A stretch of DNA of 40,387 bases from SKPH01 sp051748565 (GTDB taxonomy: Bacteria > Bacillota > Dethiobacteria > DTU022), in contig JBNJHN010000013.1 in NCBI GenBank assembly GCA_051748565.1, positions 1 through 40,387 on the forward strand, in the 5' to 3' direction. Below the pieces are notes generated by a model. The model was not told the origin of the DNA. It searched no databases and saw only the letters and a list, made by a program, of their open reading frames with translations. Positions 8,462 through 17,217 of this stretch are shown here, piece by piece. Each line of letters opens with the position of its first letter. The first letter of the stretch is position 1. The translations under genes were made by a program, and so were the position numbers.

Positions 8462-9367
8462 ATGGATTTTGAGCAAATTCGCGCATTTCTAAATGTAGCC
8501 TCTTTGAAAAGTTTCTCCGAAGCCGGTGAAAAAATGTTTATCAGTCAACCGTCGGTAAGTGTAAGGATTAAATCACTGGAAGAAGAACTTGGTGTTAAAC
8601 TTTTTGATCGCTCCAAGGCACGCGAACCTTCTTTAACAGAGGCGGGAAAGATTTTTATAGATTATGCTCAATCCATAATAAACCTGCAGGACGAATGCAG
8701 GGAAAAACTTTCCGGACAGAGAGAAGCAGCCACCGGACTTGTTTATATTGGTTCAAGCACTGTCCCGGGATCATATTTACTGCCGGCTCTTTTGGCTGGC
8801 TTTAAAAAAGTTACAACTTCAATCGAATTCAATGTAAATATTCTCGATACCAGTGCAGTCCTGGAGGGAGTATTGAATTACAGTTATGATCTCGGATATG
8901 TTGGTTTGGTTAAGCAGGACGACCGTTTGGAATACATACCCCTCGCCAAAGACGAGCTGGTATTGGCTGTCCAAAAAGGCCTGATAAATAAAGCCGATTA
9001 CAGAACATGCGTACCGTTGGATATATTACCGTCACACCATTTAATCCTGCGTGAAAAAGGCTCAGCCACCCGTCAGCTGCTTGAAAAAAAATTAAATGAA
9101 AGTGGTTATGATCTGAATAGTTTTGCTGGAATCACCTACATTAACAGTCTTGAAGGGATCAAGCAGGCTGTTAAAGAAGGTCTTGGCATAGCTTTTGTTT
9201 CGAAACTTTCCGTAAACGAGATGGTGCAGGCCGGTTTAGTTGATCTACATACCATCTGCGGGGTAGACTTACACCGTTCACTTTATCTTGTTTATCACAG
9301 CAGCAGGGTTTTAGGTGCCGCAGCACGTAAAGTTAAGGATTTTACGATTAAAGAATTTACTAAATAG
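8462..9367 (+). CDS. LysR family transcriptional regulator, selenium metabolism-associated type
   Basis: A 301-aa LysR-type regulator. The N-terminal winged helix (about residues 1-60) reads MDFEQIRAFLNVASLKSFSEA and continues with SQPSVSVRIKSLEEELG. The effector domain begins with IGSSTVPGSYLLP, a phrase typical of the LysR group found next to yedF in selenium-using Clostridia. The divergent location relative to the DUF3343-desulfurase-YedF operon supports control of those genes. The inducer is unknown. The start ATG follows AAGGTAG. Confidence 0.85.
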   Translation: MDFEQIRAFLNVASLKSFSEAGEKMFISQPSVSVRIKSLEEELGVKLFDRSKAREPSLTEAGKIFIDYAQSIINLQDECREKLSGQREAATGLVYIGSSTVPGSYLLPALLAGFKKVTTSIEFNVNILDTSAVLEGVLNYSYDLGYVGLVKQDDRLEYIPLAKDELVLAVQKGLINKADYRTCVPLDILPSHHLILREKGSATRQLLEKKLNESGYDLNSFAGITYINSLEGIKQAVKEGLGIAFVSKLSVNEMVQAGLVDLHTICGVDLHRSLYLVYHSSRVLGAAARKVKDFTIKEFTK

Positions 9368-9384
9368 AGTGATCCTAATATAAT
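9356..9384 (+). promoter_or_regulatory. Promoter of the queT transcript
   Basis: TTTACT (9356-9361), at the end of the LysR gene, and a consensus TATAAT (9379-9384) are 17 bases apart and lie just before the preQ1 aptamer. Transcription would start at about 9390, so the aptamer would be at the very 5' end of the mRNA. Confidence 0.65.
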
Positions 9385-9390
9385 GGAAAA

Positions 9391-9429
9391 AGCAGGTCGC
9401 AGATACCCTGCTTAATAAAAAACAAGAGG
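9391..9429 (+). promoter_or_regulatory. preQ1-I riboswitch
   Basis: The stem GCAGG (9392-9396)/CCTGC with a TCGCAGATAC loop, followed by an A-rich tail ending AAAAAACAAGAGG, matches the class I preQ1 aptamer, very like the short Thermoanaerobacter example. The tail that would form the pseudoknot contains the ribosome binding site AAGAGG (9424-9429), 6 bases before the queT ATG. Ligand binding should therefore hide the Shine-Dalgarno sequence and switch queT translation off when the queuosine precursor is plentiful. Confidence 0.88.
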
Positions 9430-9435
9430 TTTTAA

Positions 9436-9912
9436 ATGGTTTTTAAAAGAGGCAACCGCTTTAATTATTGGACCAGGGCAGCGATGATCGGAGCGCTCTA
9501 CGCTATCATAACCATATTATTTGCTCCGATTAGTTATGGAATGATCCAGGTTCGGGTTTCGGAAATGTTATTGGTACTTCCTTTTTTTACCCCGGCTGCA
9601 ATTCCGGGTCTTTTTGCCGGAACCATTATTGCCAACATGTTTGGCGGGTTGGGCATACTGGACATAGTTTTCGGCAGCCTGGCTACGCTGCTGTCGGCTT
9701 ACCTGGTTTCAAAAGTCAACAATAAATACCTGGTTCCACTGCCGCCTATTATTATCAATGCCGTTATCGTCGGCCTTGTTTTGCATTTAGTCCTGAATCT
9801 GCCTTTCTATATGACAGCAATGTGGGTAGGTATCGGTCAGACAATTGCCTGTTATGGTCTCGGCCTTCCATTGCTGCTGCTGCTCGAAAGGCATCGGCAT
9901 ATATTCTATTAA
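9436..9912 (+). CDS. queT: QueT family queuosine-precursor transporter
   Basis: A 158-aa integral membrane protein with about five hydrophobic helices. It belongs to the QueT group of ECF-type S components, recognised from the opening MIGALYAIITILFAPISYG, the conserved IQVRVSEMLLVLPFFTPAAIPGL region and its preQ1 riboswitch. It should import preQ0/preQ1 or a related deazapurine, probably with a shared ECF energising module encoded elsewhere. QueA and Tgt, which use preQ1, are encoded 3-5 kb downstream. Confidence 0.88.
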   Translation: MVFKRGNRFNYWTRAAMIGALYAIITILFAPISYGMIQVRVSEMLLVLPFFTPAAIPGLFAGTIIANMFGGLGILDIVFGSLATLLSAYLVSKVNNKYLVPLPPIIINAVIVGLVLHLVLNLPFYMTAMWVGIGQTIACYGLGLPLLLLLERHRHIFY

Positions 9913-9940
9913 TGTTTATATAATTAAAGGGGGAATGCTG

Positions 9941-10693
9941 ATGGCAGGTCACTCAAAATGGGCAAATACCAAGCATCGGAAAGCCCGGCAGGATGCCGCA
10001 AAGGGCAAGATATTTACAAAGCTGGCCAGGGAAATTACTGTAGCTGCCCGCGAGGCAGGAGAAGATTTAGACAGCAATTTCAGCTTAAGATTGGCGGTGC
10101 AAAAAGCGCGTGAAAATAATATGCCCAACGAAAATATCCAACGTGCTGTACAGAAGGGTGTCGGTGGGCAGGAAGGGTCAAGCTACGAACAGGCAAACTA
10201 TGAAGGGTACGCCGCCGGCGGTGTTGCTATTCTCCTTGAAGCATTGACCGATAACCGTAACCGTACCGTAGCTGAAATCAGGCATATTTTTTCCCGCCAT
10301 GGCGGAAGCCTGGGCGAATCTGGGTGTGTATCCTGGATGTTTAATAGAAAAGGATACCTGTCGGTGAGTAAAAATGAACTGGACATGGACGAGGATGATT
10401 TTATGCTTGCCGCTCTCGATGCCGGTGCCGAAGATGTCGAACTTGAAAATGATGGCACTTACAGCATAATCACAGAACTTGACCATTTTGAAAGTGTAAA
10501 GCATCAGTTCCAGGAGCAAGGTATTCCCATTATTTCCTCGGAGGTTACCATGCTGCCCAGTTCTACCATCGATATAGAAGATTCAGAAGTTGCGGCACGG
10601 ATTATCCGTTTAATGGAAGCTTTGGATGATCACGACGATGTTCAGAATGTTTATGCAAACTTTGATATTCCGGAAGAGCTGATGGCTCAATGA
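9941..10693 (+). CDS. yebC: YebC/PmpR family protein
   Basis: A 250-aa cytoplasmic protein of the YebC/PmpR family, associated with transcription regulation or, in recent work on the family, with translation of difficult peptide stretches. The start motif MAGHSKWANTKHRK is canonical. I use the ATG at 9941, 7 bases after AAAGGGGG (9926-9933); an ATG two codons earlier is too close to that site. The stop overlaps the ruvC start (ATGA), linking it to the Holliday-junction genes as in many bacteria. Confidence 0.93.
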   Translation: MAGHSKWANTKHRKARQDAAKGKIFTKLAREITVAAREAGEDLDSNFSLRLAVQKARENNMPNENIQRAVQKGVGGQEGSSYEQANYEGYAAGGVAILLEALTDNRNRTVAEIRHIFSRHGGSLGESGCVSWMFNRKGYLSVSKNELDMDEDDFMLAALDAGAEDVELENDGTYSIITELDHFESVKHQFQEQGIPIISSEVTMLPSSTIDIEDSEVAARIIRLMEALDDHDDVQNVYANFDIPEELMAQ

Positions 10694-11193
10694 TCCGCAT
10701 AATCGGTATAGATCCGGGAGTTGCCATAACCGGTTATGCGGTAATCGAAGAGAGTGAATCTGATTTTACATGCATAACTTCCGGATGTATCCGGACGAAT
10801 AAAGATTTGCCATCAGCAGCACGGCTGGAGGCGATCTACAATCAGGTTTTCGAACTGATTTCGAAATACAAACCGCATAGTCTGGCCGTTGAAAAAATAT
10901 TTTTCAGCAAGAATGTGCGGACGGCATTTCAGGTTGGCGAAGCCCGTGGAGTAATTATCCTTGCTGCGGCCGGGAGTGGCCTTGATTTGTTTGAATATAC
11001 GCCTTTACAGGTTAAACAAGCTGTTGCCGGCTATGGTAAGGCAGAGAAAGCGCAGGTACAAAAAATGGTCCAGATGCTTCTAAAATTACCCCAAAAGCCT
11101 TCCGTTGACGACGAAGCAGATGCCATGGCTGTAGCCCTGTGTCATCTGCAGAATCGCCGTTGGCAGGATGCCGTAAAAGGAGGCCGGCCCTAA
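10690..11193 (+). CDS. ruvC: Crossover junction endodeoxyribonuclease RuvC
   Basis: Holliday-junction resolvase, 167 aa. Acidic catalytic residues are visible: Asp8 in GIDPG, Glu68 in AVEKIFF, and the DDEADAMAVA cluster at about 140-148. The sequence FFSKNVRTAFQVGEARGV is typical of RuvC. It overlaps yebC by four bases and its stop directly abuts the ruvA ATG. Confidence 0.95.
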   Translation: MIRIIGIDPGVAITGYAVIEESESDFTCITSGCIRTNKDLPSAARLEAIYNQVFELISKYKPHSLAVEKIFFSKNVRTAFQVGEARGVIILAAAGSGLDLFEYTPLQVKQAVAGYGKAEKAQVQKMVQMLLKLPQKPSVDDEADAMAVALCHLQNRRWQDAVKGGRP

Positions 11194-11799
11194 ATGATAG
11201 AATTCTTAAAAGGCCGCCTCGCATCGGCAACACCAGGGAATGCTGTCCTCGAGATTGGGAATGTCGGGATTGCACTCCAAATGCCCCCTGCTGAAGATTA
11301 TCTTTCCAGCCTGGTTGGACAGGAGATCACTCTTTATACCCGGCTTTTAATTAAAGAAGACGAAGTTTATATCTTTGGTTTCAGGGCGGCAGAAGAGCGT
11401 AAACTTTTTAACCTGATCCTGAGTGTAAGCGGATTCGGACCAAGGCTTGCTTTATCCCTGCTGGGGATATTTACAGTATCACAGTTTTATGTTGCAGTAT
11501 TGGAAGAAAATATACCCCAGTTATGCCGGGCTCACGGGGTGGGTCGTAAGGCTGCCCAGCGCCTGGTCCTGGAAATAAAGGAGAAATTGCCGAAGGTTAT
11601 ATCAACAGAAGATCTGGCAGTCGGCCCCGTTATGCAAGCAGGTTCATCGATTTATGAAGATTTAACAGCAGCTCTGAATGCTCTGGGTTACTCAAGTGCG
11701 GAGGCTGCAGCTGCAGTCAGTAAAGCTATCGAGCATAATAAAGAACTTTCCCGGGAAGATTTATTGAAACTGGTTTTGAAGGGCATGGCTCAGAAATAA
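11194..11799 (+). CDS. ruvA: Holliday junction branch migration protein RuvA
   Basis: A 201-aa DNA-binding subunit that forms tetramers on the four-way junction and recruits RuvB. It opens with MIEFLKGRLAS and contains two helix-hairpin-helix regions (VSGFGPRLALSLLG and HGVGRKAAQRLVLEIKEKL). A flexible linker leads to a C-terminal three-helix domain, NALGYSSAEAAAAV, that binds RuvB. The gene starts one base after the ruvC stop. Confidence 0.95.
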   Translation: MIEFLKGRLASATPGNAVLEIGNVGIALQMPPAEDYLSSLVGQEITLYTRLLIKEDEVYIFGFRAAEERKLFNLILSVSGFGPRLALSLLGIFTVSQFYVAVLEENIPQLCRAHGVGRKAAQRLVLEIKEKLPKVISTEDLAVGPVMQAGSSIYEDLTAALNALGYSSAEAAAAVSKAIEHNKELSREDLLKLVLKGMAQK

Positions 11800-11836
11800 A
11801 AAACCATTTCCGGCTGTATTTTGAAGGGAGTTAAAG

Positions 11837-12859
11837 ATGGAGGAACGTATAGTCTCTGCCAGGCGTCAACCTGAAGACGATCCCCAGATTGAAATCGGCC
11901 TCAGACCTCGATCACTGCAGGAATATGTTGGCCAGGAAAAAATTAAGGAAAAGCTTTCAATCTATATAAAGGCTGCCATGGAAAGAAAAGAAGCCCTGGA
12001 TCACGTTTTGCTTTACGGCCCTCCCGGTCTGGGCAAAACGACTCTTGCCCATATCATCGCCTGGGAACTGGGTGTCAATATAAGGATTACTGCCGGACCG
12101 GCAATCGAACGGCCGGGAGATCTTGCTGCAATACTGACAAACCTGGGACATGGCGATGTGCTTTTTATTGATGAAATTCATCGCCTCAGCCGTACTGTAG
12201 AAGAGATATTATACCCGGCTATGGAAGATAATGCTCTTGATATTATTATCGGTAAAGGTCCCGGAGCACGCTCTCTGCGCCTTGATCTTCCACCATTTAC
12301 CCTGATTGGTGCTACGGTTCGAGCAGGCCTGCTTACTTCACCGCTGCGTGATCGTTTCGGAGTCGTTGATCGGCTCGATTTTTATACCTGCAGTGAGCTT
12401 GAACAGATTATCACACGTTCGGCGAATATCCTTAATGTCAGGGCAGAACAGGAAGGAGCCGCAGTTATAGCCGGTGCTTCCAGAGGGACCCCGCGGGTGG
12501 CCAATCGACTGCTGAAGCGGGTTCGGGACTATGCGCAAATCAGGGCGGACAACATTATAACTAAAGCGGTTGCTGAAGAAGCGCTGCAAATGCTGCAGAT
12601 TGATTCAAAAGGGCTTGACGAAATTGACCGCCGCCTGCTGCTTGCCTTGATCGAAAAGTTTGAAGGAGGACCTGTCGGCCTGGATACCCTGGCTGCCTGC
12701 ATAAGTGAAGAACCGGAAACACTCGAAGATGTCTACGAACCTTACCTGATGCAGCTGGGCCTGCTTAAGAGAACTGCCCGGGGACGCATGGTGACCGGTG
12801 AAGTATATACATACTTAAACCTGAAACCGAAGACGGATCCCCAGCAAAAGCTCTGGTAA
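11837..12859 (+). CDS. ruvB: Holliday junction branch migration DNA helicase RuvB
   Basis: A 340-aa AAA+ motor for branch migration. Walker A GPPGLGKTT is at 61-69, Walker B LFIDEIH at about 109-115, the sensor 1 region is IGATVRAG, and the arginine finger region is SPLRDRFG. A C-terminal winged helix contains EPETLEDVYEPYL. GAAGGGAG precedes the ATG. It completes a compact ruvCAB operon with yebC. Confidence 0.96.
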   Translation: MEERIVSARRQPEDDPQIEIGLRPRSLQEYVGQEKIKEKLSIYIKAAMERKEALDHVLLYGPPGLGKTTLAHIIAWELGVNIRITAGPAIERPGDLAAILTNLGHGDVLFIDEIHRLSRTVEEILYPAMEDNALDIIIGKGPGARSLRLDLPPFTLIGATVRAGLLTSPLRDRFGVVDRLDFYTCSELEQIITRSANILNVRAEQEGAAVIAGASRGTPRVANRLLKRVRDYAQIRADNIITKAVAEEALQMLQIDSKGLDEIDRRLLLALIEKFEGGPVGLDTLAACISEEPETLEDVYEPYLMQLGLLKRTARGRMVTGEVYTYLNLKPKTDPQQKLW

Positions 12860-12927
12860 ATGGTTTTTGATTTTTTACTTTAAGCCTGACTTCTATTATG
12901 ATTGGCTCATTGAAGGGGGGGTGACAT

Positions 12928-13146
12928 GTGCCTAATCTCGATTCATTCGGCAAATTGATGCTTATTGCCGGTATTCTGATTGCTGCAGCAGGCCTGCTTT
13001 TATTGCTGCTTGGCAAATTGGGCCTCGGCCGCCTTCCCGGCGATATCTTCATTCAGAGGGAAAATATCACCTTTTACTTTCCACTGGCTACTATGATTAT
13101 AATCAGCATAATACTGACTTTAATTGCAAACTTTATAAGGCGTTAA
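12928..13146 (+). CDS. DUF2905 family small membrane protein
   Basis: A 72-aa protein with two membrane helices (about residues 11-29 and 47-69) separated by GKLGLGRLPGDIFIQREN, the conserved DUF2905 loop. Function unknown; genes of this family often lie between ruvB and queA, as here. The GTG start has GAAGGGGGG 7 bases upstream. Confidence 0.85.
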   Translation: MPNLDSFGKLMLIAGILIAAAGLLLLLLGKLGLGRLPGDIFIQRENITFYFPLATMIIISIILTLIANFIRR

Positions 13147-13218
13147 ATAGACATAAGCCCGTACTCTTTTCAAACTACCCTAAAATAATTTGTTCAAAAT
13201 GCTGAGAGTAGGTTTTTA

Positions 13219-14253
13219 ATGGATTACAGCAAGTTAAGTGATTATGATTACCACCTTCCCAATGAGCTTATTGCCCAGACACCCTTAGAAAATAGAGATG
13301 AATCCCGGATGCTGGTTTTAAACCGTTCGGATGGAAGAAGGGAGCATTCTAACTTTAAACAGCTTCCTGATTATTTGCAGGAAGGCGACTTGCTTGTACT
13401 TAATAATACAAAAGTTATTCCTGCCCGCCTCACAGGAAATATTAAAGGTAAAGATACTCACGCTGAAATTCTTTTGCTGCACAGGCTCAGCAGCGGGCAC
13501 TGGGCAGCCATGGTAAAACCCGGCAAAAAACTTAAGCCGGGGGTTAAAGTAATCCTGGATTTGGGTGTTGAAGCGACAATAGAGAATTACGGCCGCGAAG
13601 GCTTGAGAGAAATTAGTTTTAAGGCGTCAAAACCCATTGAAAAAATTATTCAACGACTGGGCAGCGTACCGCTGCCCCCATATATTGAAACAGAACTGAG
13701 AGATCCTGACCAGTATCAGACTATATATGCTGAAGTAGACGGTTCGGCTGCAGCTCCCACGGCGGGTTTTCATTTCACGAAGCAAGTTTTTGCCGCATTA
13801 AAAGAAAGGGGTGTGCAAACAGCTTTCTTAACTTTGCATATCGGTCCCGGTACTTTCCAGCCGGTAAAAGTAGAAGATATACGGGAACACGTTATGCATT
13901 TTGAATATTTTCGTATCGAAAATGAAACAGTCCGTCTGGTAAATATGACCAGGCAAAAAGGCAAACGTGTAATAGCAGTCGGTACTACAGTATGCCGGGT
14001 CCTTGAGACAGCGGCATGCAGCACAGGCAGACTTAAAGACGGGGCAGAAGGTTGGACCGGTTTATATATCTACCCCGGTTATCAATTTCGTATTGTTAAT
14101 GCTATGATTACTAATTTTCATCTGCCGCGTTCAACTCTTCTCATGCTGGTTAGCGCTTTTGCCGGGCACAGAAGTATAATGACTGCTTACAGGGAAGCTG
14201 TCGATAATAAATACCGGTTTTACAGCTTCGGAGACTGCATGCTTATATTGTAA
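13219..14253 (+). CDS. queA: S-adenosylmethionine:tRNA ribosyltransferase-isomerase QueA
   Basis: QueA moves the ribosyl part of SAM onto preQ1 in tRNA to give epoxyqueuosine. The 344-aa length is usual. Family motifs include the opening SDYDYHLPNELIAQTPLENRDESRM (in part), VLNNTKVIPARL, the conserved GSAAAPTAGFHFT block and TLHIGPGTFQPV. It lies upstream of tgt, so the two successive steps of queuosine insertion are adjacent. Confidence 0.95.
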   Translation: MDYSKLSDYDYHLPNELIAQTPLENRDESRMLVLNRSDGRREHSNFKQLPDYLQEGDLLVLNNTKVIPARLTGNIKGKDTHAEILLLHRLSSGHWAAMVKPGKKLKPGVKVILDLGVEATIENYGREGLREISFKASKPIEKIIQRLGSVPLPPYIETELRDPDQYQTIYAEVDGSAAAPTAGFHFTKQVFAALKERGVQTAFLTLHIGPGTFQPVKVEDIREHVMHFEYFRIENETVRLVNMTRQKGKRVIAVGTTVCRVLETAACSTGRLKDGAEGWTGLYIYPGYQFRIVNAMITNFHLPRSTLLMLVSAFAGHRSIMTAYREAVDNKYRFYSFGDCMLIL

Positions 14254-14322
14254 ACAGCGCTACAATATATTGACACTAATGCTTGCTTGAGATAAGCTAT
14301 AGAATGGATGAAAGGCATGCCC

Positions 14323-15444
14323 ATGAAATTTAATATAACCCGAAAGTGCCCTCAAACCGCTGCCCGCACTGGTGAGCTCTATACTGCGCATGGTCTGATT
14401 TTGACACCTGCTTTCATGCCGGTTGGAACTCAGGGGACTGTCAAGGCTATAACAGTTGGAGAACTGGAAGAAATGGGCACGGGGTTGATCTTAAGCAATT
14501 GCTATCACCTGTTTTTGCGGCCGGGGGTTGAATTAATTGCCCGGCACGGTGGATTACATAATTTCATGAACTGGCGGGGTGCTATTTTAACCGACAGCGG
14601 CGGTTTTCAGGTTTTTAGCCTCGGTGGTTTGCGAAAACTTGATGATAGAGGAGTTTCTTTTACATCCCACATTGATGGATCAACGCACTTTCTAACCCCG
14701 GAGAGGGTAATAAGGCTCCAGAATATGCTCGGTTCAGATATTGCCATGGTCCTTGACCAATGCCCGCCATACCCGGCAGACCGGGACGAAGTGAGTTCTG
14801 CAGTCAGACGAACTTCCATGTGGGCAAAACAAAGCAAGCAGGCTCATTTACGGGAAGATCAAGCCCTTTTTGGGATAGTCCAGGGAGGAATTTACGAAGA
14901 TTTACGTCGGCAATCGGCGGCAGAACTTACGGATATTGCTTTCGACGGTTATGCCATTGGTGGTTTAAGCGTGGGGGAACCGAAAAATCTGATGTACGAA
15001 ACTTTGCAGTGCACCGTACCCGAGCTGCCGCCCGATAAGGCACACTACCTGATGGGTCTGGGTTCTCCGGATGCTCTGCTGGAGGGAGTTCGGTGGGGTA
15101 TTGATATTTTTGATTCTGTCTTACCGACGCGTATTGCCCGTAATGGCCGGGTGATGACCTCAGAGGGTTATCTGGCCATACGTAACAGCATTTATGCGAC
15201 CGACCTTTCCCCGCTGGATGAAGCCTGCAGCTGTCCTGTATGCAAAAATTACAGCAGGGCTTACATACGGCACCTTTTCAATGCCGGAGAGATACTGGGC
15301 ATAAGGCTGACTACATATCACAATCTTTTTTACCTCGACCGGTTGATGAACGAGATAAGGAAAGCTTTAAGCGAAGAACGCTTTGATCAGTATTACAAAA
15401 TAATGAGTCCCCGACTCATAAAAATGTATGGAGGTGTTGTTTAG
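14323..15444 (+). CDS. tgt: tRNA-guanine transglycosylase Tgt
   Basis: Exchanges guanine 34 of GUN-anticodon tRNAs for preQ1. The catalytic motif is DSGGFQVFSL in the first third; LPTRIARNG gives the tRNA-recognition loop; and the zinc site is the CSCPVC...H cluster near the C-terminus. I choose ATG 14323 because AAAGG lies 7 bases upstream; an in-frame ATG at 14308, adding five residues, has no ribosome binding site. The product is 373 aa. The stop overlaps the yajC start by one base. Confidence 0.94.
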   Translation: MKFNITRKCPQTAARTGELYTAHGLILTPAFMPVGTQGTVKAITVGELEEMGTGLILSNCYHLFLRPGVELIARHGGLHNFMNWRGAILTDSGGFQVFSLGGLRKLDDRGVSFTSHIDGSTHFLTPERVIRLQNMLGSDIAMVLDQCPPYPADRDEVSSAVRRTSMWAKQSKQAHLREDQALFGIVQGGIYEDLRRQSAAELTDIAFDGYAIGGLSVGEPKNLMYETLQCTVPELPPDKAHYLMGLGSPDALLEGVRWGIDIFDSVLPTRIARNGRVMTSEGYLAIRNSIYATDLSPLDEACSCPVCKNYSRAYIRHLFNAGEILGIRLTTYHNLFYLDRLMNEIRKALSEERFDQYYKIMSPRLIKMYGGVV

Positions 15445-15719
15445 TGAATTTAGAAGCTATCGGACCGTTTGTACCACTTATTTTACTTTTTGTAGTTTTC
15501 TATTTCTTATTGATCAGGCCGCAGCAGAAACAGCAGAAAGCCCGCAAGGAAATGATAATCAATCTGAAGAAGGGTGACCGTGTGGTGACAATTGGCGGTA
15601 TCCACGGTGTCATCAAAGAAATTGACGAAAATGTAATGGCCTTGCGTGTTGCCGACAATTTGAACCTGAAATTTTCCCGTGCAGCAGTAGACCGTGTCGT
15701 CCAGGATGAAGCTGAATAA
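15444..15719 (+). CDS. yajC: Preprotein translocase subunit YajC
   Basis: A 91-aa protein with one N-terminal membrane helix (about residues 7-25), the RPQQKQQKARKEM motif immediately after it, and a small cytoplasmic domain with KKGDRVVTIGGIHGVI. It is an accessory subunit of the Sec translocon. The GTG start has GGAGGTG upstream. In many genomes secD and secF follow; here a terminator and rarA follow instead, so secDF must lie elsewhere if present. Confidence 0.93.
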   Translation: MNLEAIGPFVPLILLFVVFYFLLIRPQQKQQKARKEMIINLKKGDRVVTIGGIHGVIKEIDENVMALRVADNLNLKFSRAAVDRVVQDEAE

Positions 15720-15775
15720 ACAGTTTTAAATCAAAATCCGGAATAATGCCGGCGCGAAAAGCAATTAAGATTAGC

Positions 15776-15823
15776 AAGCACTCCTTTCAGGCACCGGGCC
15801 GGTGTGTGGAGGAGTGCTTTTTT
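15776..15823 (+). terminator. Rho-independent terminator after yajC
   Basis: AAGCACTCCT (15776-15785) pairs with AGGAGTGCTT (15810-15819), an inner stem CACCG/CGGTG caps it, and a run of T residues (15818-15823) follows. It should end the yebC-ruv-queA-tgt-yajC transcript before rarA. Confidence 0.85.
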
Positions 15824-15863
15824 AGGCAGCTAAATAATATGAAAGGAGCCGGTAATTGTCAGC

Positions 15864-17213
15864 ATGGACCTTATAAACATGGCCTGGGAAAAAAAGATAA
15901 AAGAAGAAGGACCTCTTGCTCAACGTATGCGGCCCGGAAAACTCGAACAGTTTGTCGGGCAGGAGCATATTCTTGGCGAAGGAAAGCCTCTGCGAAATCT
16001 TATAAAAGCTGACAAACTGTTATCTTTAATATTTCATGGCCCGCCCGGAACAGGAAAAACCAGCCTGGCAAGGATTATTGCTGCTGTTACTAAAGCTGCT
16101 TTTGTGCAGCTAAACGCTGTCTCTGCGGGAGTTAAAGATGTCCGGCAGCTAATCGAGCAAGCCCGGGATGACTGGTCGCTGTATAACCGGCGAACAATAC
16201 TGTTTATCGACGAAATACACCGTTTCAATAAGGCCCAGCAGGATGTTCTGCTTTCAGCTGTTGAGCAGGGAACGGTGATATTTATCGGTGCTACCACAGA
16301 AAATCCTTTCTTCTATCTCACCGGACCGCTGCTGTCGAGAACGAGACTTTTCTCTTTTGTGCAGTTGAAAGAATCGGAAATTATCAGTATGCTTAAAAAT
16401 GCCCTGGAAGATTCCGAACGGGGCCTGGGTAAACTGCAGGTAGATGTTGAACCGGAAGCATTGACATATCTCGCTGAAAAAGCGAATGGTGATGCCAGGG
16501 TAGCACTTAATGCTTTTGAAATGGCTGTTCTCGCCGGAGAAGAAGACGACAAACGGATCAGGGTAACAGTGGAAGCAGCTGCTGAGGCTATGCAAAAGAG
16601 GCTGCTTTCCTATGATCAGCAGGGGGATAGTCATTACGATATGGCGTCAGCTCTTATTAAATCGATCCGTGGTTCTGATCCTGATGCTGCTTTATACTGG
16701 ATGGCCAGAATGCTAAGTGGCGGCGAAGATCCTCTCTTCATTGCCAGGCGCCTGATCATCAGCGCATCCGAGGATGTTGGCAATGCCGATCCCAGGGCTC
16801 TCACTCTTGCTGTTGCCGCCGCCCAGGCAGTGCAAATTATTGGCCTGCCTGAAGGGAGAATTCCCCTGGCCCAGGCTGTAACCTACCTTGCAGGGGCTCC
16901 AAAAAGCAATGCCGCTTACCTGGCTATTAGTGAAGCTTTAGAAATGGTTGAAAATGAAGAAAACAGACCTGTCCCGTTCCACTTGAAAGACAGCAGTTAT
17001 CCGGGTGCAAAGCGACTGGGGCACGGAATCGGTTACCTTTACCCTCATGATTATCCAGGACACTATATTGAACAGGAATATATGCCTCAGGAATTGGCTG
17101 GAAAAAAATTTTACAGGCCCACTGAACAGGGAATGGAAAAACAGATCCGCATTTATTTAGAGCAGGTCAGGGCTAATAAGAATAAAAACAATCAATCCCT
17201 GCCGGGAAAGTGA
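15864..17213 (+). CDS. rarA: Replication-associated recombination protein RarA (MgsA)
   Basis: An AAA+ ATPase of 449 aa acting at stalled replication forks. Walker A GPPGTGKTS is at about 59-67, Walker B LFIDEIHRFNKAQQD follows, then the GATTENP sensor and the family C-terminal block with GYLYPHDYP. ATG 15864 lies 16 bases after GAAAGGAG. A non-standard ATT nearer to it is in frame, so the true start could be three codons upstream. It ends 4 bases before yigZ. Confidence 0.92.
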   Translation: MDLINMAWEKKIKEEGPLAQRMRPGKLEQFVGQEHILGEGKPLRNLIKADKLLSLIFHGPPGTGKTSLARIIAAVTKAAFVQLNAVSAGVKDVRQLIEQARDDWSLYNRRTILFIDEIHRFNKAQQDVLLSAVEQGTVIFIGATTENPFFYLTGPLLSRTRLFSFVQLKESEIISMLKNALEDSERGLGKLQVDVEPEALTYLAEKANGDARVALNAFEMAVLAGEEDDKRIRVTVEAAAEAMQKRLLSYDQQGDSHYDMASALIKSIRGSDPDAALYWMARMLSGGEDPLFIARRLIISASEDVGNADPRALTLAVAAAQAVQIIGLPEGRIPLAQAVTYLAGAPKSNAAYLAISEALEMVENEENRPVPFHLKDSSYPGAKRLGHGIGYLYPHDYPGHYIEQEYMPQELAGKKFYRPTEQGMEKQIRIYLEQVRANKNKNNQSLPGK

Positions 17214-17217
17214 GTCT

